Notes under the pieces: generated by a model
The model's input: only the letters and a program-made list of their open reading frames with translations
The model's database searches: none
What the model was told of the DNA's origin: nothing
Made by a program: the position numbers and the translations under genes
Part shown: piece after piece, positions 34,541-42,975 of the stretch
Numbering within the stretch: the stretch's first letter is position 1
How the letters are laid out: each line of letters starts with the position of its first letter
Source: Paenibacillus lentus
GTDB lineage: Bacteria; Bacillota; Bacilli; Paenibacillales; Paenibacillaceae
Direction: 5' to 3'
DNA: 64,000 bases
NCBI RefSeq assembly: GCF_003931855.1
Contig: NZ_CP034248.1
Location: forward strand, 930,001-994,000

Positions 34541-34612
34541 TCTCAAGGGGCTTCTATGTTCGTAGCAAATTGGTAAAATGCCATCTGAATCAGCTAGCGA
34601 TTCCCCTTGAGA
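34541..34612. repeat. Unidentified structured element between spoIIE and the S1 gene
   Basis: A perfect 10-bp inverted repeat TCTCAAGGGG/CCCCTTGAGA encloses 52 nt that contain a smaller GAATC/GATTC hairpin. No tRNA features are seen, although tRNA genes lie at this point in B. subtilis. It could be an RNA element or a small insertion remnant. Confidence 0.4.
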
Positions 34613-34715
34613 TAGCTGGAAAAGCGTAATAACGTGTCGGTAAAAAAATAAAGACGACAAAAAAACCACCCTCGCAGCAATAAATACCGGGGCGGCTAGG
34701 CTAATTATGTTTATA

Positions 34716-34750
34716 AAATAAAAACCGCAGGCTATCTTCCAGCCTGCGGT
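34716..34750 (-). terminator. Terminator of the S1-domain gene
   Basis: Stem ACCGCAGGCT/AGCCTGCGGT followed by TTTTTATTTTAT on the minus strand. Confidence 0.92.
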
Positions 34751-34771
34751 GTGCATCATCCATATTCAAAA

Positions 34772-35251
34772 TTACATGCGCTTGGCTCCGCGGCCTCCGC
34801 GTTTGCCTTCGGTGTTCTTCTTCAACGAAGAAATGCGCTCTTCACTATCTTTGAGGAAGCGGGACATTTTATCTTCAAAAGAAGTTTTGCCGGCTGGGGG
34901 CTTGAACGAACGCCCTCCCCGTTCACGGTTAAATCCGCCGCCGGGACGATCTCCCTCTCTTCCGCTAGGACGATCCGGACGCGGTGTACGAGGTGGTCTA
35001 GCTGCCTCTACCGGTTTGTCTACGGCCTGTTTAATAGAAAGGCCGATTTTGCCGTCCTTGTCAACGTTAATAACCTTTACGGTTACAGCGTCGCCTATCT
35101 TCAGGTGATCGTTAACATCCTTGACGTAATTGTCGGCGATTTCTGAGATGTGAACGAGACCCGTGACACCTCCTGACAGATCCACAAATGCTCCGAAATG
35201 CGTGATGCCTGTCACTTTTCCTTCTAACTTGGTGCCCACTTCAATTGCCAT
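34772..35251 (-). CDS. yabR: S1 RNA-binding domain protein, YabR-like
   Basis: A 159-residue protein with one S1 OB-fold at residues 6-75 (KVTGITHFGAFVDLS, GLVHISEI, KIGLSIK) followed by a basic, low-complexity tail rich in R, G, P and K ending GGRGAKRM. This is the YabR / general stress protein 13 family, thought to contact RNA or ribosomes. It follows divIC with a 114-bp gap, as in B. subtilis. Confidence 0.9.
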   Translation of the reverse strand: MAIEVGTKLEGKVTGITHFGAFVDLSGGVTGLVHISEIADNYVKDVNDHLKIGDAVTVKVINVDKDGKIGLSIKQAVDKPVEAARPPRTPRPDRPSGREGDRPGGGFNRERGGRSFKPPAGKTSFEDKMSRFLKDSEERISSLKKNTEGKRGGRGAKRM

Positions 35252-35365
35252 AAAATAAAATGATCCTCCCTTAAAAATATACAGCCAGGCCTCGAAATCT
35301 TGACTGGTGATTTGATTATACCGAATGACTGAAACAAGGTCAACAGACGTATGTCCTGCTTATGA

Positions 35366-35713
35366 TTAGTTATCTCCTGCTGGAGACTCGGAAACACGTA
35401 CCGGAATTTCACCTGGCTTATAAAGCCCATATTTTTTCATTGCAATTTGCCCTATATATTCGGGATCTTGGAGTCGATTGATTTCGTACTTCAATTGCTC
35501 CAAGCTTTGCGTGGCCGCGGTCATAGAAGCTCGGCGCTCCTCTAGCTGCTGGGCTTTTACTCTCATCTCGCCCGACTGGGAAATGAAGGTGTACCCTGCC
35601 CAACCGAGAAAAACAATCATAAATCCTAACCACAACCGAATTCGCCTACGTGCCCCAGCCATTTGATTAGATGTCTGACTTGTTGAATTTGCTGATGTAG
35701 TTACCTTACGCAT
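35366..35713 (-). CDS. divIC: Septum formation initiator DivIC
   Basis: A small bitopic division protein (115 residues): a cytoplasmic N terminus, one membrane helix RLWLGFMIVFLGWAGYTFI (about 25-43), then an extracytoplasmic coiled coil (about 50-85) and the conserved DPEYIGQIAMKKYGLYKPGE. With FtsL it works with DivIB in the septal peptidoglycan complex. Start 35713 is chosen for GGGGGTG; upstream in-frame codons are unlikely. The position after yabQ fits the family. Confidence 0.9.
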   Translation of the reverse strand: MRKVTTSANSTSQTSNQMAGARRRIRLWLGFMIVFLGWAGYTFISQSGEMRVKAQQLEERRASMTAATQSLEQLKYEINRLQDPEYIGQIAMKKYGLYKPGEIPVRVSESPAGDN

Positions 35714-35729
35714 AGGGCACCCCCTGACC

Positions 35730-36299
35730 TTAATTTTTACCGAACCAACGCTTCCATAATGCTGTAATTCGCTCCCTCGCAGATCTAGCCCCATCTGCAA
35801 TTCTAAGTTTCCTAACCAACGGGCTTATAGCCCAGGCTATGATCTTCCATAGTGGAACGAGCAATATCCTTCCCAAAAACAGCATTATGACCCAAATAAA
35901 GCCAAGTAGCAGCTTAATTCCTTTCAATAACGATATTATCGGCGCTACAACAAAAATTCTGAATATCCTCACCGATATAAGATAAATCTTTTTAACTATC
36001 CCCATTAACATTACCACAAAACGCGCTGTTATAACACTTAAGAACAAAAAATAAATCCAAACGCCTATAAATAATCCAAAAAAAACATAGAAACGCAGTT
36101 CACCCTGGTTACTATGATAAAGCATGCGGAATACGAACAATGAAGCTGCGACCCAATAGACCAAATCAAGAGCGTGTACACTCCAGCGGGGGAAACGAAG
36201 CTGTCCCGATACGACCCGATAGCTGTCAAAGGCGATCCCTAAAATTCCCCCGGACGCAGCCATCCACAGGAGCGTCGCCCATTGAATCTCCAAATTCAT
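35730..36299 (-). CDS. yabQ: Spore cortex biosynthesis membrane protein YabQ
   Basis: A 189-residue protein with five or so hydrophobic segments and a basic C terminus. In B. subtilis YabQ is needed for spore cortex formation and is made in the mother cell under sigma-E. Its start overlaps the yabP stop by 4 bp (ATGA). Identification rests mainly on topology and the yabP-yabQ-divIC order. Confidence 0.85.
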   Translation of the reverse strand: MNLEIQWATLLWMAASGGILGIAFDSYRVVSGQLRFPRWSVHALDLVYWVAASLFVFRMLYHSNQGELRFYVFFGLFIGVWIYFLFLSVITARFVVMLMGIVKKIYLISVRIFRIFVVAPIISLLKGIKLLLGFIWVIMLFLGRILLVPLWKIIAWAISPLVRKLRIADGARSARERITALWKRWFGKN

Positions 36300-36577
36300 C
36301 GAAACAGCTTACCGAGCAGCCCTTTGCCGCCGGATTGGGAGCCGGGATCGAGGTAAGACAACGAGTTGACAAGACCCTCGATACTGACGAGTCCCTGCTC
36401 CAAATTTAAATTTTTGATATGTAAGTTCTGGCCACGAATCGTTAAATGACCCAGCTCTGTCTGAAGCAAGAACTCCTCGCTATCGAAGCTCTCCACATTG
36501 AGAACACCTGTAATTTCAAGCAGCTTCCGCTGGAATAGTCGAATTTCCTGATGCTTCCCTTTACTGAGATCCACCAT
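36296..36577 (-). CDS. yabP: Sporulation protein YabP
   Basis: A 93-residue protein of the YabP/YqfC family with several beta strands (IRLFQRKLLEITGVLNVESF, LTIRGQNLHI). In B. subtilis it takes part in spore coat or cortex assembly with YabQ. AGGAGGGGG precedes the start. A weak sigma-E-like -10 CATAAGCT lies about 25 bp upstream, without a convincing -35. Confidence 0.88.
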   Translation of the reverse strand: MVDLSKGKHQEIRLFQRKLLEITGVLNVESFDSEEFLLQTELGHLTIRGQNLHIKNLNLEQGLVSIEGLVNSLSYLDPGSQSGGKGLLGKLFR

Positions 36578-36645
36578 GGCATGTACCCCCTCCTTCTTAC
36601 AGATAGCTTATGGAGGGTGCTATAGGTTTAGAACTGTAATTCAAC

Positions 36646-36672
36646 TAAAAAACGGCGCCGCGATGGCGCCGT
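36646..36672 (-). terminator. rqcP terminator
   Basis: Stem ACGGCGCC/GGCGCCGT followed by TTTTTTA on the minus strand, between rqcP and yabP. Confidence 0.9.
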
Positions 36673-36697
36673 AATTTGTTCGCTAAATGCTAATTGT

Positions 36698-36970
36698 TCA
36701 TAGAAAGTTGTCCTTCGGAATCGGTTCTTCCTTCACCAACGTATACAGCGTGGAGGCCTCCTCCTTACGAGTGGTCTCCGCCAGTCGTTCGACACGCACG
36801 GTTACCAGCTTTTGGCCAAATTGAATCGTAATTTCGTCCCCAACCTTCACAGAGGTGCTTGGCTTGGACTCACGTCCATTAATAAGAACCCGACCCTGCT
36901 CAGAGACGTCCTTAGCCACCGTACGGCGTTTGATCAACCGCGACACTTTCAGGAACTTATCAAGACGCAT
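36698..36970 (-). CDS. rqcP: S4-domain RNA-binding protein RqcP
   Basis: A 90-residue protein made of one S4 RNA-binding fold (MRLDKFLKVSRLIKRRTVAK). It is related to E. coli Hsp15 and B. subtilis YabO/RqcP, which works with RqcH on stalled 50S subunits in alanine tailing. The start overlaps the hup stop (TAATG), so the two are coupled; in B. subtilis the neighbour is yabN instead. Confidence 0.92.
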   Translation of the reverse strand: MRLDKFLKVSRLIKRRTVAKDVSEQGRVLINGRESKPSTSVKVGDEITIQFGQKLVTVRVERLAETTRKEEASTLYTLVKEEPIPKDNFL

Positions 36971-37242
36971 TATTTTACAGCTTCTTTAAGTTTGTTGCCC
37001 GCCTTAAAAGCTGGAACATTAGATGCGGGAATTTCGATCGTTTTACCAGTTTGCGGATTGCGGCCCGTGCGGCCGGAACGTTTACGAGTCTCGAACGTGC
37101 CAAAGCCGATCAATTGCACTTTGTCTCCGCTAGCGAGAGCTTCGGTAATTTCACCCAGAAAACCATTCAATACAGACTCAACGTCTTTTTTAGTCAAGCC
37201 GCTTTTGCTGGAAATGTTGTTGATCAGATCTGTTTTGTTCAT
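36970..37242 (-). CDS. hup: DNA-binding protein HU
   Basis: A 90-residue histone-like protein that bends and compacts DNA as a dimer. The arm motif GFGTFETRKRSGRTGRNPQTG and the conserved start NKTDLINNIS identify it. ATG at 37242 follows GGGAGG; a TTG at 37245 is also possible. Its position between mazG and rqcP differs from B. subtilis, where hbs is elsewhere. Confidence 0.97.
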   Translation of the reverse strand: MNKTDLINNISSKSGLTKKDVESVLNGFLGEITEALASGDKVQLIGFGTFETRKRSGRTGRNPQTGKTIEIPASNVPAFKAGNKLKEAVK

Positions 37243-37272
37243 CAATAATGCCTCCCAATAATTAAAGAAATG

Positions 37273-37301
37273 ATGATATACGGCAGTACAATGGAGAGCA
37301 A
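37273..37301 (-). promoter_or_regulatory. hup promoter (sigma-A-like)
   Basis: On the minus strand, -35 TTGCTC (37301-37296), 17-bp spacer, -10 TATCAT (37278-37273), about 30 bp before hup. Confidence 0.5.
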
Positions 37302-37427
37302 TTACTCCGATAAGTCGCCATACCTTTGTAAGAGTATTCTTGCTTAACTTTAAAAATCCTGCCCGAAATCGATAATTTTTTTTGTTTTTATCCCAAAAGG
37401 TATCGCTATTTAGCCAAAAACTCCATT

Positions 37428-38930
37428 TTACGACTGTCGCTCAAGCTCTTTGGCCTCATCCCAGTACTTATCCATTTCAACAAGAGAGCTCGTGGCCAGC
37501 GTCTTTCCTGCCGCCTTAAGCTGTTGCTCGACATGCTGGAAGCGTCGGACGAACTTACGGATTGTCAAAGAAAGTGCCTCTTCGGGATCGGCACCGATGA
37601 AGCGTGCCGCATTAACTACAGAGAAAAGCACATCGCCCAGCTCAAGTGTTTGCTCATCTACGGCCTCGCCTTGCTGAACCGATGCCTTAAGCTCGGCCAG
37701 CTCTTCCTCGATTTTAGCCCATACTCCAGAGATATCCTCCCAATCGAATCCGGCCTTAGCCGCCTTTTTTTGGATTTTATACGCCTTCAGCAAGGCAGGC
37801 AAATCGCGAGGCACGCCGCTAAGCGCAGATTGCTTTTCCGGTTCAATCCCTTTGCTGCGCTTCTCCTCTGCCTTCATGGCCTCCCAATTGCCCAGCGCTG
37901 TCTCCGCGTCTTCAGCGCTCAACTCTCCAAAAACATGAGGATGGCGGAAAATCAGCTTCTCATTTAATGTCTGGATTACATCATAGGCGGTAAAGGTTCC
38001 CGTCTCTTCCTCCATCTGCGAATGGAGCATGACCTGGAGGAGTAAATCACCGAGCTCCTCGCGCATATGATCCGGATCGTCATCATCGATTGTTTCGAGT
38101 ACCTCGTACGTCTCTTCGATGAGATTTTTGCGGATGGACTGATGCGTTTGCTCCCGATCCCAGGGACAGCCTTCCGGACTCCTAAGAATCGCAACGATCT
38201 CGTGCAGCCGCTGGAAGCTTCGATTGCGCAAATGATCATCCTGGCTCGCCGGTATATAGATCAGCGATAAATTACCATACCCGGATACACGATCCAGCTC
38301 GTGAAGCGGTACGCGCAGTATTTGCTCTTGTCCCTCAACGCCAAGAGCATGACAGGCGACCACTTCATAGTCATCAGGGTACATCTCCATAAGACTCAGC
38401 TTCACGTCAGATGCCGTAAAGATGTCGTACACTTGTCCAATCAGCGTATGCATACGAGGATCAAAAGTCATGCTTCCCACGTCAGATGCATCAAACAGTT
38501 GGAAGCCCTCAATCGGGTCAAAGCCAAGCCGGACAAAAGCCTCATCCAAGAAGCTCTCCCCGCCGCGAACCTGCAGCTCAATTCCTTCCTCCGGACAGCG
38601 ACGACGCAATATTTGTACAGTCGCTTCAGCGACCATCGGATGTCCCGGAACGGCATAGAGGATAGCTGTACCGTCTGCTCCACTCTGCGCTCTCGCAATA
38701 AGCCTCGCAGCGATCTCTTCATATACGGAGGGGAAATCGTCCAGCTCCTCGTATACCGAGTCAAAGGATTGGAACTCGATTCCCTCTTCCGCTTCAATCC
38801 AGGACACGACCGGATGATCTTTCGTGCGCACATATCGCTCGGTTGCTGTTTTTAATTGCTTCACTATGCCTAAAGTCAATTGATCCGGATCACCCGACCC
38901 AAGGCCAACTACAATGATCGCTTTGCTCAT
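37428..38930 (-). CDS. yabN: MazG-family NTP pyrophosphohydrolase with methylase-like N domain (YabN)
   Basis: A 500-residue two-domain protein. Residues 1-220 resemble tetrapyrrole (SAM-dependent) methylases: IIVVGLGSGDPDQLTLG and AVPGHPMVAEATV. Residues 240-500 carry MazG domains: LRSPEGCPWDREQTHQS and EETYEVLETIDDDD, with EELGDLLLQV as metal-binding glutamates and aspartate. It probably cleans non-canonical nucleotides from the pool; the methylase-like domain has no known substrate. Confidence 0.94.
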   Translation of the reverse strand: MSKAIIVVGLGSGDPDQLTLGIVKQLKTATERYVRTKDHPVVSWIEAEEGIEFQSFDSVYEELDDFPSVYEEIAARLIARAQSGADGTAILYAVPGHPMVAEATVQILRRRCPEEGIELQVRGGESFLDEAFVRLGFDPIEGFQLFDASDVGSMTFDPRMHTLIGQVYDIFTASDVKLSLMEMYPDDYEVVACHALGVEGQEQILRVPLHELDRVSGYGNLSLIYIPASQDDHLRNRSFQRLHEIVAILRSPEGCPWDREQTHQSIRKNLIEETYEVLETIDDDDPDHMREELGDLLLQVMLHSQMEEETGTFTAYDVIQTLNEKLIFRHPHVFGELSAEDAETALGNWEAMKAEEKRSKGIEPEKQSALSGVPRDLPALLKAYKIQKKAAKAGFDWEDISGVWAKIEEELAELKASVQQGEAVDEQTLELGDVLFSVVNAARFIGADPEEALSLTIRKFVRRFQHVEQQLKAAGKTLATSSLVEMDKYWDEAKELERQS

Positions 38931-39010
38931 ATGGCTAACTTCACACTCCTGTTCAGCATCTTGTCTATACTATAACACCGGATAGCATGCATTAAAAATA
39001 TCGCATACCG

Positions 39011-40708
39011 CTACCGCAGCAGCCGCAAGCGGCGCAGCGCTGCCATTAGCCGCGGCGAGACACGGGGCAGCGCCGACAGTTCGGCGGCGCTCAGCAGCCC
39101 GGTGCGCAGTACGACTGCCGCGAACAGAGCGGCGCCAAGCCCCACGCCGAGCAAGCTCTCGGCGAGCGCCGCCATGCGCCCGCCGCCTAGCGGCAGCGCG
39201 CCCGCGCCCAGGCGCACGAGCAGCACGGCGCACGCCATGGCGAGCACGGCCGCCGCAGGGCGCAGCAGCTGCGCCAGCGCTGCGCGGGCGCCACGCCGGG
39301 CGCGGCCGGTGCGCCGGGCGAGCAGCGCGAGGTTGAGCGCTGCAGCGGCGCCGTAAGCGGCGATGCCGGCGAGTGCGGCGCCCGTGATGCCAAGCGGCGG
39401 CACAAGCAGCGCGTTCAGCGCGGTCTTAAGCGCCGCCGCGACAAGCAGGTGCAGCGCGGGAGCGCGGACGTGGCCGAGGCCCTGCAGCAGCGCGGCGCTG
39501 ACGGTGACGAGCGCGCCAGGTGCCGCCGTCCAAGCGATCCACGCCAGCGTGGTGCTGCCGAGGGCGTCCTCGTACAGCATCACGTTAATCGGCTGCGCCA
39601 GCAGGGCGAGCCCGACCGATGCGGCAAGGCCGATTAGCCCGAACCAGCGCAGCGCCGTAGCCCTCTGCCGGCGAATCCCTTCTAAGTCGCCCTTCATTCG
39701 CAGCTCTGTCAGTGCGGGAATGAAAAGTACCGATAACGACGAGGCCAGCATCGTCACTAATTGAACGAGAGGAACACCTCGATTGTATATGCCAACCTCT
39801 ACCATCGCCTGCAGATCATTCACCCCTCTGCTTTGCAGCAATCTAGGTAGCGTAAAGGCATCCACTAGACTAATGAGCGGCACGGCCAGCGCAGCAAGAC
39901 AGACAGGAATCGCATAAGCAAGCATCGATAATAGCAGCTTCGTCCCTTTTTCCAAGTGAGCACTCTCTATCTGGTCGGGCATCCGGGTCAGCTCAGATTC
40001 ATCAGAAGTTAGTATGCTATCAAGCCTTTGCTCACGAGCTCTTTCCCTTACTTTATAGCTCCGGCTCCAAAAAATAAGCATGACAATGAGTCCTGCTGCT
40101 CCGCCGGCAGCCGATCCGGCAAAGGCTCCTCCCGCAATGACATCATCTGCAGCGCCAAGCCCTGTCCAGTAAATAAGCAAAATGATCATTACGACCACGC
40201 GCACGGTTTGCTCCGTGACTTGGGACACCGCTGTCGGCACCATCTCCTGCAGCCCTTGAAAATATCCACGAAATACAGCGCTAAACGGAATGAATAGCAG
40301 TGCCGGAGCTGCATTCTGCAGAGCGGGAATAAGCTGACTGCTGCCAATAGCCTGCGACAATAATGGAGCCCCAAAATACAGCAAGCTGAAACCCGCTATT
40401 CCGAGCAGCCCCATCATCAGGCCGGCCATTCGCAGGACGGCTCGTTTGCCCGCTTCAGATCCTAATACCTGGCGCTCTGCAATGAATTTAGAAATCGTCG
40501 TTGGAAAACCGGACGTAGCCAGCGTAATGATCATCATATAGAACGGATAAACGGTGTTATATATCCCGAATACCCCGTCTCCTCCTATATTTTGCAGCGG
40601 AATCTTCTGCAGTGTTCCCAGCAGCTTAGTCAATATGGCAGCCAAGGCTAGGACAGCCGCTCCCTTCAGCAGCCTGGATGGTCGAGGTTCGGTTATTTCG
40701 TCCTTCAT
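39011..40708 (-). CDS. yabM: SpoVB/MurJ-like polysaccharide flippase (YabM)
   Basis: A 565-residue MOP-superfamily membrane protein with 12-14 hydrophobic helices, related to SpoVB and MurJ lipid II flippases. ATG at 40708 is preferred over GTG at 40714. The 3' third (39011 to about 39600) is much richer in GC than the rest and encodes long A, L, G, R stretches; the 5' two thirds have ordinary composition. Function in moving a lipid-linked sugar is inferred from the family and position (yabM in B. subtilis). Confidence 0.9.
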   Translation of the reverse strand: MKDEITEPRPSRLLKGAAVLALAAILTKLLGTLQKIPLQNIGGDGVFGIYNTVYPFYMMIITLATSGFPTTISKFIAERQVLGSEAGKRAVLRMAGLMMGLLGIAGFSLLYFGAPLLSQAIGSSQLIPALQNAAPALLFIPFSAVFRGYFQGLQEMVPTAVSQVTEQTVRVVVMIILLIYWTGLGAADDVIAGGAFAGSAAGGAAGLIVMLIFWSRSYKVRERAREQRLDSILTSDESELTRMPDQIESAHLEKGTKLLLSMLAYAIPVCLAALAVPLISLVDAFTLPRLLQSRGVNDLQAMVEVGIYNRGVPLVQLVTMLASSLSVLFIPALTELRMKGDLEGIRRQRATALRWFGLIGLAASVGLALLAQPINVMLYEDALGSTTLAWIAWTAAPGALVTVSAALLQGLGHVRAPALHLLVAAALKTALNALLVPPLGITGAALAGIAAYGAAAALNLALLARRTGRARRGARAALAQLLRPAAAVLAMACAVLLVRLGAGALPLGGGRMAALAESLLGVGLGAALFAAVVLRTGLLSAAELSALPRVSPRLMAALRRLRLLR

Positions 40709-40877
40709 AAGCACCCTACTTCATTATAAAAATATGCATCAGGTACCATTATAAGATGATTCCGTCCCTCGTTAAAGCAAAGGACAATCCGCTACGTGAT
40801 ATACGGCATGCAGTCCGCCCTCCAATCCTGATAAGGCAAGGGCTTTTGCCTATTCATTCCCACTTGGGACATACCAT

Positions 40878-40931
40878 AACAAACAAACTCCCGCCTGTTC
40901 AACGGAATATTACCGTTCACAGTTGCGGGAG
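40878..40931 (-). terminator. spoVT terminator
   Basis: Stem CTCCCGC/GCGGGAG with inner CTGTGAACGG/CCGTTGAACAG, followed by TTTGTTTG. Confidence 0.85.
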
Positions 40932-40954
40932 ATCATCAGCTCTGCAGTACAGAA

Positions 40955-41497
40955 TTACTGCTCCATTTGTTTACCGAGAAAGCCAGCGGCCGTCTCAGCC
41001 ATTTTCGACTCAAGATCCGACATCTTTACAGTACCATCCTTGTTAAGTAACACTACCGTACCGATAGGGTCTCCTCCAGAAATGATCGGAGCGATAACAA
41101 AGGAGGATATTTCCTCAGGATGATCCTTAGTAATTTCATAACTCCCCGTGTCTGTCTCAAGCAAAATTTTGCGTCCATCCATGCTGCCCTCCAGTAGCGG
41201 GCTGATTTGCTTATCTAAATACTCTTTCTTGGAGGCGCCAGCCACAGCAATCAGCGTATCCCGGTCGGATATAAGCGTAATATGACCTGTGCTCTCATAG
41301 AGAGACTCCGCATACTCTTTTGCAAAATCACCTAATTCGCCGATTGGGGAATACTTCTTCAGAATTACTTCACCATCGCGATCCACGAAAATTTCCAACG
41401 GATCTCCCTCGCGAATCCGTAATGTGCGGCGGATTTCTTTGGGAATAACCACCCGTCCAAGATCATCAATACGTCGTACGATTCCAGTAGCTTTCAT
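40955..41497 (-). CDS. spoVT: Stage V sporulation transcription factor SpoVT
   Basis: A 180-residue AbrB-family regulator of sigma-G forespore genes. The N-terminal AbrB swapped-hairpin DNA-binding domain (residues 1-50: TGIVRRIDDLGRVVIPKEIR) is followed by a GAF-like domain (about 55-178). Length and order match B. subtilis SpoVT. A sigma-G promoter would be expected; I find none that convinces me. Confidence 0.97.
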   Translation of the reverse strand: MKATGIVRRIDDLGRVVIPKEIRRTLRIREGDPLEIFVDRDGEVILKKYSPIGELGDFAKEYAESLYESTGHITLISDRDTLIAVAGASKKEYLDKQISPLLEGSMDGRKILLETDTGSYEITKDHPEEISSFVIAPIISGGDPIGTVVLLNKDGTVKMSDLESKMAETAAGFLGKQMEQ

Positions 41498-41817
41498 ATC
41501 ACATGTTGCCCCACTTTCTTAAGAAGTTTTGACTACTGTCTGATAAATATTTTCATTACCCTTTAGTACGTAATTACAAAAGTCCGCATTTCGCAGACGG
41601 TTGCATCCCCTTGCATCAGGCAGGCTGGCTGGCGATTTAGTATTATGATAAAGGGATTTCGACTTCTGTGATTCTGACCATAGTATTCATCCCTTTCCAG
41701 CACCTTATTCATTCGAATTATCCTTGATATTAGCGTCATCCATCGCTTGGAAAAAGAAAGCAGCGCGATAAATTCGCGCTGCTCTTTCCATTGATGGAGC
41801 ATAAAATCCGTATTTCT
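41498..41817. other. Intergenic region between spoVT and the PrsA-like gene
   Basis: Apart from the PrsA-like terminator (41751-41787), I see no gene or clear regulatory site in these 320 bp. Confidence 0.5.
41751..41787 (-). terminator. Terminator of the PrsA-like gene
   Basis: Stem AGCAGCGCGA/TCGCGCTGCT followed by TTCTTTTT on the minus strand. Confidence 0.9.
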
Positions 41818-42975
41818 TTACTTCGTAGTCCCTGCGTTCCCCTCGGCTTTCTCACTATCATTCGCTCCAGCATTGCCGCTATTGCCAGATCCCTCATTCG
41901 TTCCTTCCGAATCTGTGCCCGCGTTGCCTTCACTCGCCGGTGGTGCTTCAGCTCCGTTATCCGTTTCTGCGTTGTTATCCGCCTTAGGCAGGTCGATCTT
42001 CTTGATGAGCTTGTCCAAATCCTTCTCCATGAACTCGTCCAGTTTGGTCGAACCGACAAAGTTCTTGATCATTTCTTTTTCCTCTTCGGTTAAATCTTCG
42101 TATTTCTTCTCTGTACGCGACTCAACCCGCATAATATGATAACCGAAATCCGTCTCTACCGGATCGCTGATTTCATTAATTTTCAGCGTCCGTGCTTTCT
42201 CTTGGAATTGCGGCACCCATTGCGTAACTAATGCATCTTCATACAATCCGCCATTTTCTATATTTTGCTGTCCATCATCAGAGTATTCCTTCACCAGAGT
42301 CGCAAAGTCTTCCCCTTTATCGAGCTTGGCCTTCACTTCATTGGCTAATTTCAAAGCATCTTCCTTGCTGCGCTCCTTGCCTTCCGCATCCGTCAATCCG
42401 ATCAGAATATGACGTACCGATGCTTTTGTATAGTCGTCCTTCGTCGCTTCAAATTCCGCCTTGATGTCTTCCTCTTTAATTCCGGCTGTTTGACTGGCCA
42501 CCACCGTAAAAATACGGATCATATAATTTTTCAGTTCATCCTCAGTAACATTTTGGGCTTCGAGCATTTCCTTAAATACCTCATCACCCATTTGCGTTTT
42601 GATCGCATTGAGCTGATCTTCCGCTGTTTTCTTGCCTTCCTTCTGTGCCTTATCGTCCGCTTTCTCAGCTAAGTACTCATAAGTTATGGCTTGCTTCACC
42701 AAAAATTCCCGAAAATCGTCCAACTCCAATAGCTGTCCCATTTGCGGTTGTAATGTCTTCATGATACGCAGCTCAAGATCGAATTCCTTCGCCGTGATTT
42801 CTCCGCCTTCATAGGTAGCAACTACTTCACTCTTGCTCCCGCCATTATTTGCTGCTTCCTTATTCGGATTCGTGTTGTCATCTTTCTTCCCGCATGCTGC
42901 CAGCATGGAAACCGTCAATACCGCAACAAGCCCGATAAATAGCGTCTTCCATGAACGTGCTTTACTTCGAGACAT
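41818..42975 (-). CDS. PrsA/SurA-like peptidyl-prolyl isomerase lipoprotein
   Basis: A 385-residue exported foldase. A signal peptide with the lipobox LAAC (cysteine about residue 28) suggests membrane anchoring. A SurA-type N-terminal domain (about 50-170) precedes a parvulin PPIC domain (about 185-290: SVRHILIGL, GGLYEDALV, FGYHIMRVE). The C-terminal 60 residues are low complexity, rich in N, G, E, A and S. It helps fold secreted proteins outside the membrane. It overlaps mfd by 14 bp, so it is coupled to it. Confidence 0.93.
   Translation of the reverse strand: MSRSKARSWKTLFIGLVAVLTVSMLAACGKKDDNTNPNKEAANNGGSKSEVVATYEGGEITAKEFDLELRIMKTLQPQMGQLLELDDFREFLVKQAITYEYLAEKADDKAQKEGKKTAEDQLNAIKTQMGDEVFKEMLEAQNVTEDELKNYMIRIFTVVASQTAGIKEEDIKAEFEATKDDYTKASVRHILIGLTDAEGKERSKEDALKLANEVKAKLDKGEDFATLVKEYSDDGQQNIENGGLYEDALVTQWVPQFQEKARTLKINEISDPVETDFGYHIMRVESRTEKKYEDLTEEEKEMIKNFVGSTKLDEFMEKDLDKLIKKIDLPKADNNAETDNGAEAPPASEGNAGTDSEGTNEGSGNSGNAGANDSEKAEGNAGTTK

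Noticed and set aside
34500..34715. tRNA gene between the S1 gene and spoIIE
   Set aside because: No T-loop GGTTCRA, acceptor pairing or CCA-type end is seen on either strand.
38970..39405. Arg/Ala-rich open frames overlapping the 3' end of the flippase gene
   Set aside because: They are GC-driven shadow frames of the GC-rich part of that gene.
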